DNA of 45,458 bases from Bryobacterales bacterium (lineage in GTDB: Bacteria; Acidobacteriota; Terriglobia; Bryobacterales; Bryobacteraceae), in NCBI GenBank assembly GCA_003135055.1, contig PLDF01000499.1, positions 1,059 to 46,516 of the forward strand, read 5' to 3'. Within the stretch, counting starts at the first letter, position 1; every line of letters starts with the position of its first letter. The translations under genes and the position numbers were made by a program. The notes beneath the pieces are model-generated. The model ran no database searches and was not told where the DNA came from. It saw only the letters and a list, made by a program, of their open reading frames with translations. Shown here piece after piece: positions 8,410-16,498 of the stretch.

Positions 8410-9987
8410 ATGAGAACCCCTGTCATCCAATCCCTGCCCCTGTTCGCGGTGGCCGCTTTTGCATTGCTCGCATCCCTGCCATCGCGCGCCGCGACTTGCG
8501 CCAGCCTGGCCGCGCTCCAGCTCCCGGATACCACCATAGCCACGGCGCAATCCGTGCCTGCGGGCTCCTTCACTTCACCCGATGGACCGGTCAAGAGCGC
8601 GGTGGACTTCTGCCGCGTGGCGATGGTCTTGAAGCCGTCGGCCGATTCGGATATCCACGTCGAGATCTGGCTGCCCGCCTCGGGCTGGAACGGCAAATTC
8701 CAGGGAATCGGCAACGGAGGCTTCGCCGGATCCATCGATTTCAATGCGCTCGCCGCCGCCGTTGCGCATCGCTATGCAGCCGCTGCCACCGATACCGGCC
8801 ACCACGCCGGCGGAACCGACGCGTCCTGGGCGCTCAGCCATCCCGAAAAAATCGCCGACTTCGGCTATCGCGCCATCCACGAGACTGCCGAGGTTGCTAA
8901 GGGCGTGATATTCGCGTTTTATGGGGTAGCCCCGAAACGCTCCTACTTCAACTCGTGTTCGAATGGCGGCCGCCAGGCGCTGATGGAGGCGGAGCGCTAT
9001 CCGGCCGACTACGACGGCATCGTCGCCGGCGCTCCCGCCAACTACTGGACGCACCTTCTGACTACGGCCATCTTCAACCTTCAAGCCGTTTCCCAGCCGG
9101 GCAGCGCCATCGCCGCGTCCAAGCTGCCAGCCATCGAAGGCGCCGCGCTCGCCGCCTGCGACGCGCTCGACGGCGTGAAGGATGGCGTCATCGAAGACCC
9201 TGCGCAATGCCGCTTCGATCCGTCCGTACTGCTGTGCAATGGCGCGGAGACGGATGCGTGTCTCACGGCGCCGCAGATCGCAGCGGTGCGCAAGATTTAT
9301 GGCGGCGCGAAGACCGCGAAGGGCGAGACGATTCTGCCGGGCTTCGCTCCGGGTGGTGAAGCGGAACAGGGCGACTGGGCAGCATGGATCACCGGCGCCG
9401 GCCGGAACCCAAGCCTGCAGGACGCCTTCGGAACCAACTTCTTCAAGTACATGGTCTACAACGACGCCGCTTGGGATTTTAAAACCTCCACAGCGGACCA
9501 CAACGTCAAGCTGGCCGACGACAAACTGGCGATCGCGTTGAACGCCACCGACGCCAACCTGAAGAAATTCGAAAGCCGCGGCGGGAAGCTCATCCTCTAT
9601 CACGGCTGGAGCGACGCGGCGATTCCCCCGCAGAACAGTGTGGATTACTACCGGAGCGTGGTAAAGAAGATGGGCGCGAAAGACGCGGCCACGTTCGTTC
9701 GTCTGTTCATGGTTCCAGGGATGGGGCACTGCGGAGGCGGCGCCGGTCCCAACGTCTTCGGCCAGGCCGGCGTGCCGCGTACCGGCCCCGACCACGATAT
9801 CGAGGCGGCGCTCGAGCGCTGGGTGGAACAGGGCGCCGCCCCGGAACAGGTGGTGGCCACCAAATTGAAGCCGGGAACCAATCCGCCGGCCGCGGTGCGC
9901 ACACGGCCGCTATGCGCCTATCCGCAGACGGCGCATTGGAAGGGCAGCGGGAGTACGGATGACGCAGCCAATTTTGTGTGCAAGTGA
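8410..9987 (+). CDS. Tannase/feruloyl esterase-family protein
   Basis: A 525-residue secreted hydrolase of the tannase/feruloyl esterase family, acting on ester bonds of plant phenolics. A signal peptide ends near residue 28. The nucleophile block is NSCSNGGRQALMEAERYPADYDGIVAGAPA, with Ser184 after Cys183. The late blocks LILYHGWSDAAIPPQNSVDYY and FMVPGMGHCGGG provide the expected Asp and His, with the Cys by the His as in family members. GGAGA lies at 8399-8403 before ATG 8410. It is transcribed alone. The acyl substrate (gallate, ferulate or another) is not determinable here. Confidence 0.9.
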   Translation: MRTPVIQSLPLFAVAAFALLASLPSRAATCASLAALQLPDTTIATAQSVPAGSFTSPDGPVKSAVDFCRVAMVLKPSADSDIHVEIWLPASGWNGKFQGIGNGGFAGSIDFNALAAAVAHRYAAAATDTGHHAGGTDASWALSHPEKIADFGYRAIHETAEVAKGVIFAFYGVAPKRSYFNSCSNGGRQALMEAERYPADYDGIVAGAPANYWTHLLTTAIFNLQAVSQPGSAIAASKLPAIEGAALAACDALDGVKDGVIEDPAQCRFDPSVLLCNGAETDACLTAPQIAAVRKIYGGAKTAKGETILPGFAPGGEAEQGDWAAWITGAGRNPSLQDAFGTNFFKYMVYNDAAWDFKTSTADHNVKLADDKLAIALNATDANLKKFESRGGKLILYHGWSDAAIPPQNSVDYYRSVVKKMGAKDAATFVRLFMVPGMGHCGGGAGPNVFGQAGVPRTGPDHDIEAALERWVEQGAAPEQVVATKLKPGTNPPAAVRTRPLCAYPQTAHWKGSGSTDDAANFVCK

Positions 9988-10391
9988 GGACAAGCGCGGA
10001 GCGGAGGCGGCGGGCGCACAGCGGTCAACGGCTTGGCGACCGCCGGATGAAACGCATCCTTGACCGCGAGCGCCACGAGCGCTGACTGGGAAGGCGGGGG
10101 AGGAAGCCTTACGCCTTGAAGCGAATCATTGGTCAGTGGGGTAACCGCACTACAATCCGGTAGTGGCGGGCCTGAGCGGCAACGCGGAGATAATCGTTCA
10201 TGGACGGCTCGATTCGCGCTCGCCGGAGAATGGAGCAGCGCGCGCGGTCCCGCCGCCATCCGCCTGGAGGTGCGGCGCAAATTCGCGCGCGGTCGAGCTT
10301 TACCGGCGCGAGGGCTTCAAAGCGCACGCATCGGCATTTGATGACAAAATGACTATAGAGCACCAGAGAGATCACGTCGTAGAGAACAACA
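9988..10391. other. Intergenic region with acetyltransferase remnant
   Basis: A 404-bp region without an intact gene. The only recognisable content is a frameshifted GNAT C-terminus near 10249-10353. No clear promoter for the downstream dehydratase was identified. Confidence 0.55.
10249..10353 (+). pseudogene. Frameshifted GNAT acetyltransferase C-terminus
   Basis: One frame reads AAIRLEVRR and stops matching at 10278. The next frame continues NSRAVELYRREGFKAH. Joined by removing one base from the AAA at 10279-10281, they form LEVRRNSRAVELYRREGF, the classic last part of RimI-like GNAT enzymes. The acetyl-CoA binding loop expected before it is not seen. This is a remnant of roughly 30 codons carrying an additional one-base insertion. 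Confidence 0.5.
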
Positions 10392-11930
10392 ATGCTGCTG
10401 GATATTCAAAAGCTTCCCACATCCGCCAATTCCGCCATTCTGCTGCATGCGAAGGACGACGTCGCGGTGGCGCGCGTCAACATTCCCTCGGGCTCGAAGC
10501 TCGAACTGGGGCCGGCGCGGGTGACCGCGGTCGATAACATTCCGGCAGGCCACAAGATCGCGCTGCACGATATTGCCACCGGCGCCGTGGTGCACCGCTA
10601 TGGCCACGCTATCGGCCGCGCCAAACGGCCCATCCGTGCCGGGGAGCACGTGCACACGCAGAATCTCGGCTACGAGGAACTCCACCAGGATTACGAATTT
10701 CCGGCGGTGGATATCCCCATCCCGGCGCGGAGCGCCAATGCGCCCACCTTTATGGGCTACGCGCGCGAAGACGGCCGCGTGGGCACGCGCAACTATATTG
10801 CGGTGGTGGCGGCCAGCAATTGCGCGGCGCACACGGCGGAATGGATTGCGCGCAGTTTTGAGGGCCAACAATTTCCCGCCAACGTAGATGGCGTGGTGGC
10901 GTTTCCGCACGGTGAAGGCTGCGGGCACGCCTTCGGGCCGGACGTCGATCAGCTGCGGCGCACGCTGGGCGGCGTGCTGGCGCACCCTAACGTCTCGGCG
11001 GCGATCATTCTCGGGCTGGGTTGCGAAGTCAACCAGATCGACCATTACCTGGGCGAGGGGCACAACTTCTCGACGGACCGGCTGGTGGGCATGACGGTTC
11101 AAGGCAGCGGCGGAACGCGGGCCACGGTGGAGGCCGCGCGCAAGGAAATCGCGCGCTTCATCGAGCGCGCCGAGGAGGAACAACGCACCGAAGCGCCGGC
11201 GTGGAAAATCACGCTGGGCTTGAATTGCGGCGGCTCGGATTCATTTTCGGGCATAACGGCGAACCCGGCGCTGGGCCATTGCTCGGATATGCTGGCGGCG
11301 TTGGGCGGAACACCCGTGCTCGCCGAGACGCCGGAGATTATCGGCGCGGAGCACCTGCTGGTGCGGCGCGCGCGCAACCGCGAAGTGGGCGAAAAGCTGC
11401 TGACGAAAATCCGCGAGTACAAGCGCTATCTCAACCGCTTCGACGGCAGTTTTGACGACAATCCATCGCCCGGCAACAAGGCCGGCGGGCTGAGCAACAT
11501 TCTGGAAAAGTCGCTCGGCGCCGTAGCCAAGGGCGGCACCTCGCCGATGATCGACGTATATGAATACGCCGAGCAAGTGACGGCTCCGGGATTCTGCTTC
11601 ATGAACACGCCGGGCTACGATCCGGTATCGCTCAGCGGCCTGGCGGCGGGCGGATGCAACCTGATCGCATTCACCACGGGACGCGGCAGCGCCATTGGTT
11701 TTCCGACCATTCCGGTGATCAAGATCGCGACCAACAGCGGTACCTATCGGCGCATGCAGGACAACATGGACGTAAACGCCGGCGACATCGCCGACGGGGA
11801 ACGCACCATCGAAGAAGTGGGCCAGGAGATTTTCGATCTGATGCTGGAAGTGGCGTCGGGACGGCACACGTGCGCGGAGAGACTGGGGCATAAGGAATTT
11901 GTGCCGTGGCGGATTGGGCCGGTGATGTAG
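10392..11930 (+). CDS. uxaA: UxaA-family sugar-acid dehydratase
   Basis: A 512-residue altronate/galactarate dehydratase-family protein. An N-terminal SAF-like domain (about residues 1-95) is followed by the core starting GYAREDGRVGTRNYIAVV, with the block LGLNCGGSDSFSGITANPALGHCSD and the C-terminal GRGSAIGFPTIPVIKIATN. Family members dehydrate hexonates such as D-altronate to 2-keto-3-deoxy acids using an iron centre; the conserved Cys residues here (GEGCGHAFG, LGLGCE, LNCGG) fit this. No uronate isomerase or altronate reductase lies beside it, so the substrate is inferred from family only and the symbol is provisional. The ATG lies directly at the beginning of the SAF domain. Confidence 0.85.
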   Translation: MLLDIQKLPTSANSAILLHAKDDVAVARVNIPSGSKLELGPARVTAVDNIPAGHKIALHDIATGAVVHRYGHAIGRAKRPIRAGEHVHTQNLGYEELHQDYEFPAVDIPIPARSANAPTFMGYAREDGRVGTRNYIAVVAASNCAAHTAEWIARSFEGQQFPANVDGVVAFPHGEGCGHAFGPDVDQLRRTLGGVLAHPNVSAAIILGLGCEVNQIDHYLGEGHNFSTDRLVGMTVQGSGGTRATVEAARKEIARFIERAEEEQRTEAPAWKITLGLNCGGSDSFSGITANPALGHCSDMLAALGGTPVLAETPEIIGAEHLLVRRARNREVGEKLLTKIREYKRYLNRFDGSFDDNPSPGNKAGGLSNILEKSLGAVAKGGTSPMIDVYEYAEQVTAPGFCFMNTPGYDPVSLSGLAAGGCNLIAFTTGRGSAIGFPTIPVIKIATNSGTYRRMQDNMDVNAGDIADGERTIEEVGQEIFDLMLEVASGRHTCAERLGHKEFVPWRIGPVM

Positions 11931-11940
11931 GAGAGCTGGG

Positions 11941-11996
11941 ACAGCCGATGTGGGGCAGGTTGGCCGACCTGGTTGCCCAACCTGCGCGGCGGCTGT
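11941..11996. repeat. Two-level inverted repeat after uxaA-like gene
   Basis: Outer arms ACAGCCG (11941-11947) and CGGCTGT (11990-11996) enclose inner arms GCAGGTTGG (11955-11963) and CCAACCTGC (11977-11985). It lies ten bases after the stop of the dehydratase. There is no T-run, so it is either a factor-dependent transcript end or a member of the interspersed hairpin repeats. Confidence 0.6.
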
Positions 11997-12051
11997 GCAT
12001 CGCTGCTGTCACTATATTAAGCGAGAGTTCATAGCATATAATTGAGGAGCA

Positions 12052-12327
12052 ATGAACGCGACGGCGCTGCAGCCATTTTTAACGACCGCTCTCCCGATCA
12101 TGTTTGCGATTCTGGTCGCCGCGTGGCTGAGCGGCAAGGGCACTGACGGCGTACACAAACGCCTGGACGATATGCGGCACGACCTAGATAAACGCTTCGA
12201 CGAAGTGAATAAGCGGTTCGACCAGATTGATGCACGCCTGGAACGGATTGAAGCGAAGCTCGACAATCACGAAACACGCATCGTCAGGCTCGAAGAGAGA
12301 ACGTCACCGTTGACGGGGGTCCGATAG
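12052..12327 (+). CDS. Small membrane protein with coiled coil
   Basis: A 91-residue protein with one N-terminal membrane segment (about residues 8-26) followed by a long charged heptad region (KRLDDMRHDLDKRFDEVNKR... to LEERT) that should form a coiled coil. The layout resembles tail-like membrane-anchored coiled-coil proteins of unknown function found widely in bacteria. GAGGAG lies at 12044-12049, closer to the ATG than usual. A perfect TATAAT is at 12037-12042 but no good -35 was found. Function unknown. Confidence 0.65.
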   Translation: MNATALQPFLTTALPIMFAILVAAWLSGKGTDGVHKRLDDMRHDLDKRFDEVNKRFDQIDARLERIEAKLDNHETRIVRLEERTSPLTGVR

Positions 12328-12449
12328 ATGCAGGGCTCCTTTCGGGGGCATGGCGGCTGAAGCAGGTAAGGATCCGGTCCTAACCGGATGAGGCAGCAGG
12401 CGCCTTCCGCTTCCGGAACTCCGGAGTCTCACCCGGAGTCAAAGACTCA

Positions 12450-13781
12450 GTGCTTCGACTTCGCTGGTTTGACCGGGAACCGGACGACCTTTCGACTCCG
12501 ATAGACTGGCGCTTCGCAGCGTTGATCGTCGCAACGCTGTTTCTGAACTTCCCTTTTTGGATCGTTAATTCCGCTGATCTTTGGATGACGGGCTCTCTGC
12601 CTCTATATGCAGTTCAGGTTGGGGTAGTGGCGCTGCTGATCGCCGCTCTGTTTTTCGCGGGGCCGGCGTTAGCAGCTCAAGCGGCGAAGCGGCCCTTGTT
12701 TGGCATTGTCGAGAACTCACTCGGATCGATTCCAGCCTATAGTGTGCGCTTTTGCTGCGTGTTGTTCCTGTTGGTGTGGATTGCGAAGTTAATAGTGGCG
12801 TCGGAATTGTGGCCATTGCACGTCATTCAGCCGCAGGGGTGGTCCCCAATCGAATCGGGCTCAATCGGCATCGGCATCATGGGGTTCCTCGCTTTCACGG
12901 GTCTCCAGAGTGTGCAAACGACCGCGAGATTAGCTCTGTTCATCAACAAGCTCGGCGCCGCAATCCTGCTTGCAGCCTTGATTCGCGTTCACCACGGTTG
13001 GCCAGCGGTGCTGACGGCGTCTCCGGTCTCCACCGTGTATTCCGAAGGTCTAGAACTATGGCAGGGTCTGTCACGACTCGCTTTCTACCTGGCGCCTTTA
13101 GCCTTTTTGGCAGGCAACTTCGGCTATCGAAGCCCCGGACGCAAGCCGGTTGCGATGATTGCCTTGATGGGAATTGCTGTGCCCCTTGGCGGAACACTCT
13201 TATTGGTCGGCATAATCGGTGTGGCCACGATGGAGTCTGGCCTTCGCCGACAGGGAGGGGAACCGAACGTTGCAATGGCTCTGTGGAGCCACGCCGCGAG
13301 TAGCGCGCTGCCGGGACGCATGATGCTGGCCGCAATCACAGCGTTCGGCACGGTACGCTTCGGGATTAGGGCGCTTGTGGAATCCGCATCGATACGCCCT
13401 CTTGGAGCCCGGTGGACGTTAGTCCTGCTCGGATGTCTTGCGGGTGCGATTGTGTTGGTTTCTGCCGATCCATACGGTCCAACTCTCGAGAGGTCCTTTG
13501 AGCTGCTGACGAACCTTCTCGCGGTCTTGCCAGCCGTGCTTACCGCCGATTTCGTCACTCGCTCGTGGCGGGTTGACGGCGTGCGGAGATTCGACTGGCT
13601 TGGCGTGAGCGCCCTGCTTGCCGGCTTGGCGACGCCCTTATACGTACCCAATTGGATTGTGGGTGCGGGCGACGATCGGTGGGGGAGCCCGTGGCTACTG
13701 CCTTCGTACGGAGTGGCATTTCTGGTGTGCCTATCGGGCCGCACCGTGCGCCGATTATCCACGTCCAATGAAAACTCTTGA
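12450..13781 (+). CDS. Polytopic membrane protein, permease-like
   Basis: A 443-residue very hydrophobic protein with about 10-12 predicted membrane segments, starting DWRFAALIVATLFLNFPFWIVNSADLW. I do not recognise a signature. The size, the segment number and the broken-helix-like glycine-rich stretches would fit an APC-superfamily (for example NCS1-like or spore-germination-type) permease, but this is inference. The start is a GTG with CCGGAG about eleven bases upstream. It ends 33 bases before the ArsR gene and is followed directly by that gene's promoter. Confidence 0.7.
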   Translation: MLRLRWFDREPDDLSTPIDWRFAALIVATLFLNFPFWIVNSADLWMTGSLPLYAVQVGVVALLIAALFFAGPALAAQAAKRPLFGIVENSLGSIPAYSVRFCCVLFLLVWIAKLIVASELWPLHVIQPQGWSPIESGSIGIGIMGFLAFTGLQSVQTTARLALFINKLGAAILLAALIRVHHGWPAVLTASPVSTVYSEGLELWQGLSRLAFYLAPLAFLAGNFGYRSPGRKPVAMIALMGIAVPLGGTLLLVGIIGVATMESGLRRQGGEPNVAMALWSHAASSALPGRMMLAAITAFGTVRFGIRALVESASIRPLGARWTLVLLGCLAGAIVLVSADPYGPTLERSFELLTNLLAVLPAVLTADFVTRSWRVDGVRRFDWLGVSALLAGLATPLYVPNWIVGAGDDRWGSPWLLPSYGVAFLVCLSGRTVRRLSTSNENS

Positions 13782-13806
13782 CGCCGGCAATCGGTAAGCA
13801 TATACT
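13778..13806 (+). promoter_or_regulatory. Sigma70-type promoter of the ArsR operon
   Basis: TTGACG at 13778-13783, a 17-bp spacer, and TATACT at 13801-13806. The -35 overlaps the stop region of the preceding gene. The predicted transcript start, around 13812-13813, is only two or three bases from the GTG start codon at 13815. Confidence 0.7.
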
Positions 13807-13826
13807 TACCGTAAGTGATTGCTTAC
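13793..13826. promoter_or_regulatory. Tandem ArsR operators over promoter and start codon
   Basis: Two perfect inverted repeats of the same form stand side by side: GTAAG-6-CTTAC at 13794-13809 (extended to GGTAAG/CTTACC at 13793-13810) and GTAAG-6-CTTAC at 13811-13826. The first covers the -10 box, the second covers the predicted transcript start and the GTG start codon. This layout fits autorepression by the ArsR protein encoded immediately downstream. Confidence 0.7.
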
Positions 13827-14138
13827 CAATCGGCGCAGCTCGATGCTCTCGGCGATGCCACCCGGCGAGCAATCTTGGACCGGCTGCTCAGTGGGCCGTT
13901 GCCCGTCGGCAAATTGGCCGAGGGATTTCCCATTAGCCGCCCCGCAATCTCGCAGCACCTGCGTATTCTGAAGCAGGCCAACCTGGTTACGGATGACGCC
14001 TTTGGGACGCGGCGGCTGTACCATCTCAACCCTCAGGGATTCGAGTCACTCCAAGAGTATTTCGACCAGTTTTGGACCCAAGCGTTAAACGCATTTAAAA
14101 GGGAGGTGGAAGAACCACAGCCTAAGGACAATCTATGA
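13815..14138 (+). CDS. ArsR-family transcriptional regulator
   Basis: A 107-residue winged-helix regulator: DALGDATRRAILDRLLSGPLPVGKLAEGFPISRPAISQHLRILKQANLV with recognition helix near residues 45-57, then the wing (DDAFGTRRLYHLNPQG). No metal-binding Cys pair of the ArsR/SmtB sensors is present, so it is of the non-metal type usually paired with SRPBCC proteins. The GTG at 13815 has no Shine-Dalgarno sequence and lies almost at the predicted transcript start, so translation may be leaderless. It overlaps the next gene by ATGA at 14135-14138, so the two genes are translationally coupled. Confidence 0.9.
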   Translation: MIAYQSAQLDALGDATRRAILDRLLSGPLPVGKLAEGFPISRPAISQHLRILKQANLVTDDAFGTRRLYHLNPQGFESLQEYFDQFWTQALNAFKREVEEPQPKDNL

Positions 14139-14626
14139 CACCTGCGATGGAACCAACGTCCGTCAGACCAGTGCGCAAGAGCATCACTGTGAAAGCCAGC
14201 GTCGAGCACGCGTTTCACGTCTTCACGGTAGGAATCGACACGTGGTGGCCGCGCGGTCACCACATCGGTAAATCGCCCATGACGAAGGCCATTATCGAAA
14301 GGCGCGCCGGCGGACGCTGTTACAGCGAGCAGGCCGACGGCACGGAATGCGACTGGGGCAATATCGTTGTTTGGGAGCCGCCACAGCGCTTCGTCATGGC
14401 GTGGCAGGTGAGCCCTGCCTGGCAGTATGAGCCCGAGCTGGCGAAATCGAGCGAGGTGGAAGTACGGTTCACCGCCGAGGCGGATGGTTCCACGCGCGTC
14501 GATCTGGAGCACCGCTATTTCGAACGCCACGGCGCCGGCGCGGATGACATGCGGAGTGCTATCGATTCGCCGAAAGGATGGAACGGATTGCTGCAGCTCT
14601 TCCAAACCCGGGCGGAGCAAAACTGA
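14135..14626 (+). CDS. SRPBCC/AHSA1-domain protein
   Basis: A 163-residue protein of the activator-of-Hsp90-ATPase-like (AHSA1) SRPBCC family: KSITVKASVEHAFHVFT, then IERRAGGRCYSEQADGTECDWGNIVVWEPPQRFVMAWQV, then EVEVRFTAEADGSTRVDLEHRYFERHG and a C-terminal helix containing KGWNGLLQLF. The fold binds hydrophobic ligands in a cavity; the reaction, if any, is unknown. It starts within the stop codon of the ArsR gene. ArsR-SRPBCC pairs are very common and often act in stress or xenobiotic responses, but the ligand is unknown. Confidence 0.9.
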   Translation: MTPAMEPTSVRPVRKSITVKASVEHAFHVFTVGIDTWWPRGHHIGKSPMTKAIIERRAGGRCYSEQADGTECDWGNIVVWEPPQRFVMAWQVSPAWQYEPELAKSSEVEVRFTAEADGSTRVDLEHRYFERHGAGADDMRSAIDSPKGWNGLLQLFQTRAEQN

Positions 14627-14643
14627 AAGGAGAGATATATCGT

Positions 14644-14736
14644 ATGCAAATCGCCAAAGAGCGATTTCTTGCGGCGGGTGCGGCTGGCGCGGGCCGGCGC
14701 GCCGGCGCCAAAAATGTGTGGCGCCAAAAATATTGA
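14644..14736 (+). CDS. Short ORF after the SRPBCC gene, possibly truncated
   Basis: A 30-codon frame (MQIAKERFLAAGAAGAG...) with a good AAAGGAGA ribosome site at 14626-14633, right after the SRPBCC stop. ArsR-SRPBCC operons often carry a third gene, so this may be the beginning of one that was cut off; the Ala/Gly-rich end does not look like a protein domain. Its stop overlaps the -35 box of the next promoter. It may be non-functional. Confidence 0.35.
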   Translation: MQIAKERFLAAGAAGAGRRAGAKNVWRQKY

Positions 14737-14761
14737 CTTGGCCCGGCGACCCTGCTAGCAT
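14733..14761 (+). promoter_or_regulatory. Promoter of the DUF606 gene
   Basis: TTGACT at 14733-14738, a 17-bp spacer, TAGCAT at 14756-14761. The same hexamers and spacing occur at 17722 and 24616. Just upstream, a 12-bp word GGCGCCAAAAAT is repeated exactly at 14704-14715 and 14720-14731. Confidence 0.7.
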
Positions 14762-14785
14762 CTTACGCAGTATTTGCAAAGACCA

Positions 14786-14800
14786 ATGCATATTATGCAA
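14786..14800. promoter_or_regulatory. Operator-like palindrome (site A)
   Basis: ATGCATATTATGCAA contains the perfect palindrome TGCATA-T-TATGCA (14787-14799). It lies 24 bp after the -10 box and matches TTGCRTA-N-TRYGCAA at 14 of 15 positions. Sites B (17777) and D (24668) have the same position relative to the same promoter type. Confidence 0.6.
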
Positions 14801-14817
14801 GATACTGGAGTGAGCAA

Positions 14818-15261
14818 ATGAAACTACCTCTATACGCGCTGACGGTTTTTCTCGGAGTGATTCTGGCCGTCCATCTCGCGATGAACGGTAAGGTCGGCAG
14901 CGTTCTGAACAACGCGCGCGTCGGAAATGCCCTTTTCTGGTGCATCGGCGCGCTCGGCGCGGTTGCGATCGGACTGACGGGCTGGCAGGCGGATGCCCTG
15001 CAACCGCTCAAACTCGTCAATCCCATTCTGCTGACCGCCGGATTGATGGGGGCGTGCCTGGTCTTCGCGATCGCATGGCTGATGCCCCAAGTCGGAGCCG
15101 GACCAGTGATGATTACGCTTCTGGCGGGTCAGATCGTCGGTGGAATGCTGATGTCGCACTTCGGGTGGCTCGGCTCCCCGGTGCGGCCGATCACGTTGGT
15201 CAACTTCGCTGGAGTGATCGTCATGTTCGGAGGCGTGCTTCTGGCAACCTACGAAAAGTGA
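14818..15261 (+). CDS. DUF606 (YdcZ-type) membrane protein
   Basis: A 147-residue protein with four to five membrane segments of the DUF606/YdcZ family in the drug/metabolite transporter group. It begins with a hydrophobic segment containing HLAMNGKVGSVLNNARVGNALF, the typical early Asn-Gly-Lys region, and ends with VNFAGVIVMFGGVLLATYEK. Family members are half-size transporters without a known substrate. TGGAGTGA at 14806-14813 supports the ATG at 14818. It is monocistronic behind a promoter of the shared type with site A, so its expression is probably tied to the cluster that follows. Its substrate would be expected to relate to that pathway. Confidence 0.82.
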   Translation: MKLPLYALTVFLGVILAVHLAMNGKVGSVLNNARVGNALFWCIGALGAVAIGLTGWQADALQPLKLVNPILLTAGLMGACLVFAIAWLMPQVGAGPVMITLLAGQIVGGMLMSHFGWLGSPVRPITLVNFAGVIVMFGGVLLATYEK

Positions 15262-15302
15262 CGACTGACAAGTGACGGTGGTAAGCGACGTTGGGCCGCG
15301 CC

Positions 15303-16352
15303 TTAAGTGCGCTGTGTTCTCGCCGACTGGTTATCACTCCAGTGCACCATGGGAAGACCGGCAACCGGCGCGCGAAAGTACGGGATCCGGCTGCCCTTGA
15401 GCGACCCGATGTAGACCGTTTGCAAGTCCGGGCCGCCGAAGGTAACGCTTGCCATCCAAGGCGCGATGCCTTGTCCGGTGGCGAACAGAACGTCCTGGGT
15501 GACCTGGCCGTTGCGGAAGGCGCGTTCGAGAGCGTCCACCTTTTCCGCATCGCCCTCGTCCAGCAGGATCTTCAAATCGCCTTGCGGCGTCAGAACAAAT
15601 AACTTGTCCGAATACACCATGGTTCCCCATAAGTTTCCATGGGCGTCAAAAGCGATCCCATCCGGCCAGGCGCCCTTGCCCAGGCTGCGGGGGCCGAAAA
15701 CCTCACGTTCCTCAGGATTGCCATTTTGGCCGATCCGCAACCGCGTGATGCATCCGCCAGTGGTCTCCACAACGTACAAGAACTCTTCCCGGGCGTCGAA
15801 GCGGATTTCGTTAGTGAAGTGAAAACCATCGGCCACGATACGGAAGGCGCCAGCCTCGTAGCGCGCCAGATAACCATCCGCCAGATCCGTCCGCAGGGCG
15901 TGCATCCAGTTCTTGATTTTGGTCGAGATGGTTACCCAGATCCGGTCTTGAGAATCCCGAAGCACGAAATTGACTTTGCCGACCGGCTCGCCTTCGATGC
16001 TGTCCGCCAGAACCCGTGAGCCGCCGTCTCGCGACATGATTTCCAGGCAATCCGTGCCGAAGTTCGAGATGAGGAAATCCCCGTTTCGGGCGAAGGCCAG
16101 GCCGTTCGGAAGCGTGCCATCCAGGTAGCGGGTCGCTTCCGTCGCGGCCTTTTGAAAATGTTGCGAGCGATTTTGCGTAACGATCCGCTGGGAGCCGTCG
16201 GCGGCAATCCTGACCACGCCTCCCCGCGCGTCTGCGGACCATAGCGTACCGTCCGGCTCGGCCAGGATGCACTCGGGGCGCTGCAGATCGTGCCCGGTGT
16301 ACCCGATGGATGCGGTTTCGATTCCAAAATCGAGGATAGGATTTGCCTTCAT
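15303..16352 (-). CDS. SMP-30/gluconolactonase-family protein
   Basis: About 349 residues from MKANPILDFGIETA. It is a six-bladed propeller lactonase-type protein: RPECILAEPDGTLWSADARGG carries the metal-binding Glu, GTLPNGLAFARNGDFLISNFG and GKVNFVLRDSQDRIWVT follow, and WPDGIAFDAHGNLWGTM carries the catalytic-type Asp. Family enzymes hydrolyse sugar lactones with a divalent metal. The frame is open further upstream to 16502; I prefer 16352 because the family similarity starts there, though its ribosome site is weak. It lies 146 bases downstream of the IclR gene on the same strand and is probably cotranscribed. A lactone hydrolase here fits oxidation of a sugar by a nearby dehydrogenase. Confidence 0.85.
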   Translation of the reverse strand: MKANPILDFGIETASIGYTGHDLQRPECILAEPDGTLWSADARGGVVRIAADGSQRIVTQNRSQHFQKAATEATRYLDGTLPNGLAFARNGDFLISNFGTDCLEIMSRDGGSRVLADSIEGEPVGKVNFVLRDSQDRIWVTISTKIKNWMHALRTDLADGYLARYEAGAFRIVADGFHFTNEIRFDAREEFLYVVETTGGCITRLRIGQNGNPEEREVFGPRSLGKGAWPDGIAFDAHGNLWGTMVYSDKLFVLTPQGDLKILLDEGDAEKVDALERAFRNGQVTQDVLFATGQGIAPWMASVTFGGPDLQTVYIGSLKGSRIPYFRAPVAGLPMVHWSDNQSARTQRT

Positions 16353-16498
16353 AGAGTCCAGCGCTTCGAAAACGGCGTTGCGTAAAGCGCGGTCACGATG
16401 TCGAAAAACACGATTTCGAAGAGACAGATTACCAATTCGCGCTGAACCAGTCAATATGAGAAGCCGGCGTTGGCCGTAACCGTTGCGAATGCGCGAAA

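Noticed and set aside
8575..9795. Minus-strand open frame of 406 codons opposite the tannase-family gene
   Set aside because: Composition typical of an antisense shadow; the forward gene has signal peptide and catalytic motifs.
12450..13781. Firm NCS1/cytosine permease assignment
   Set aside because: Membrane topology fits but no family signature could be recognised, so it was left as a polytopic membrane protein.
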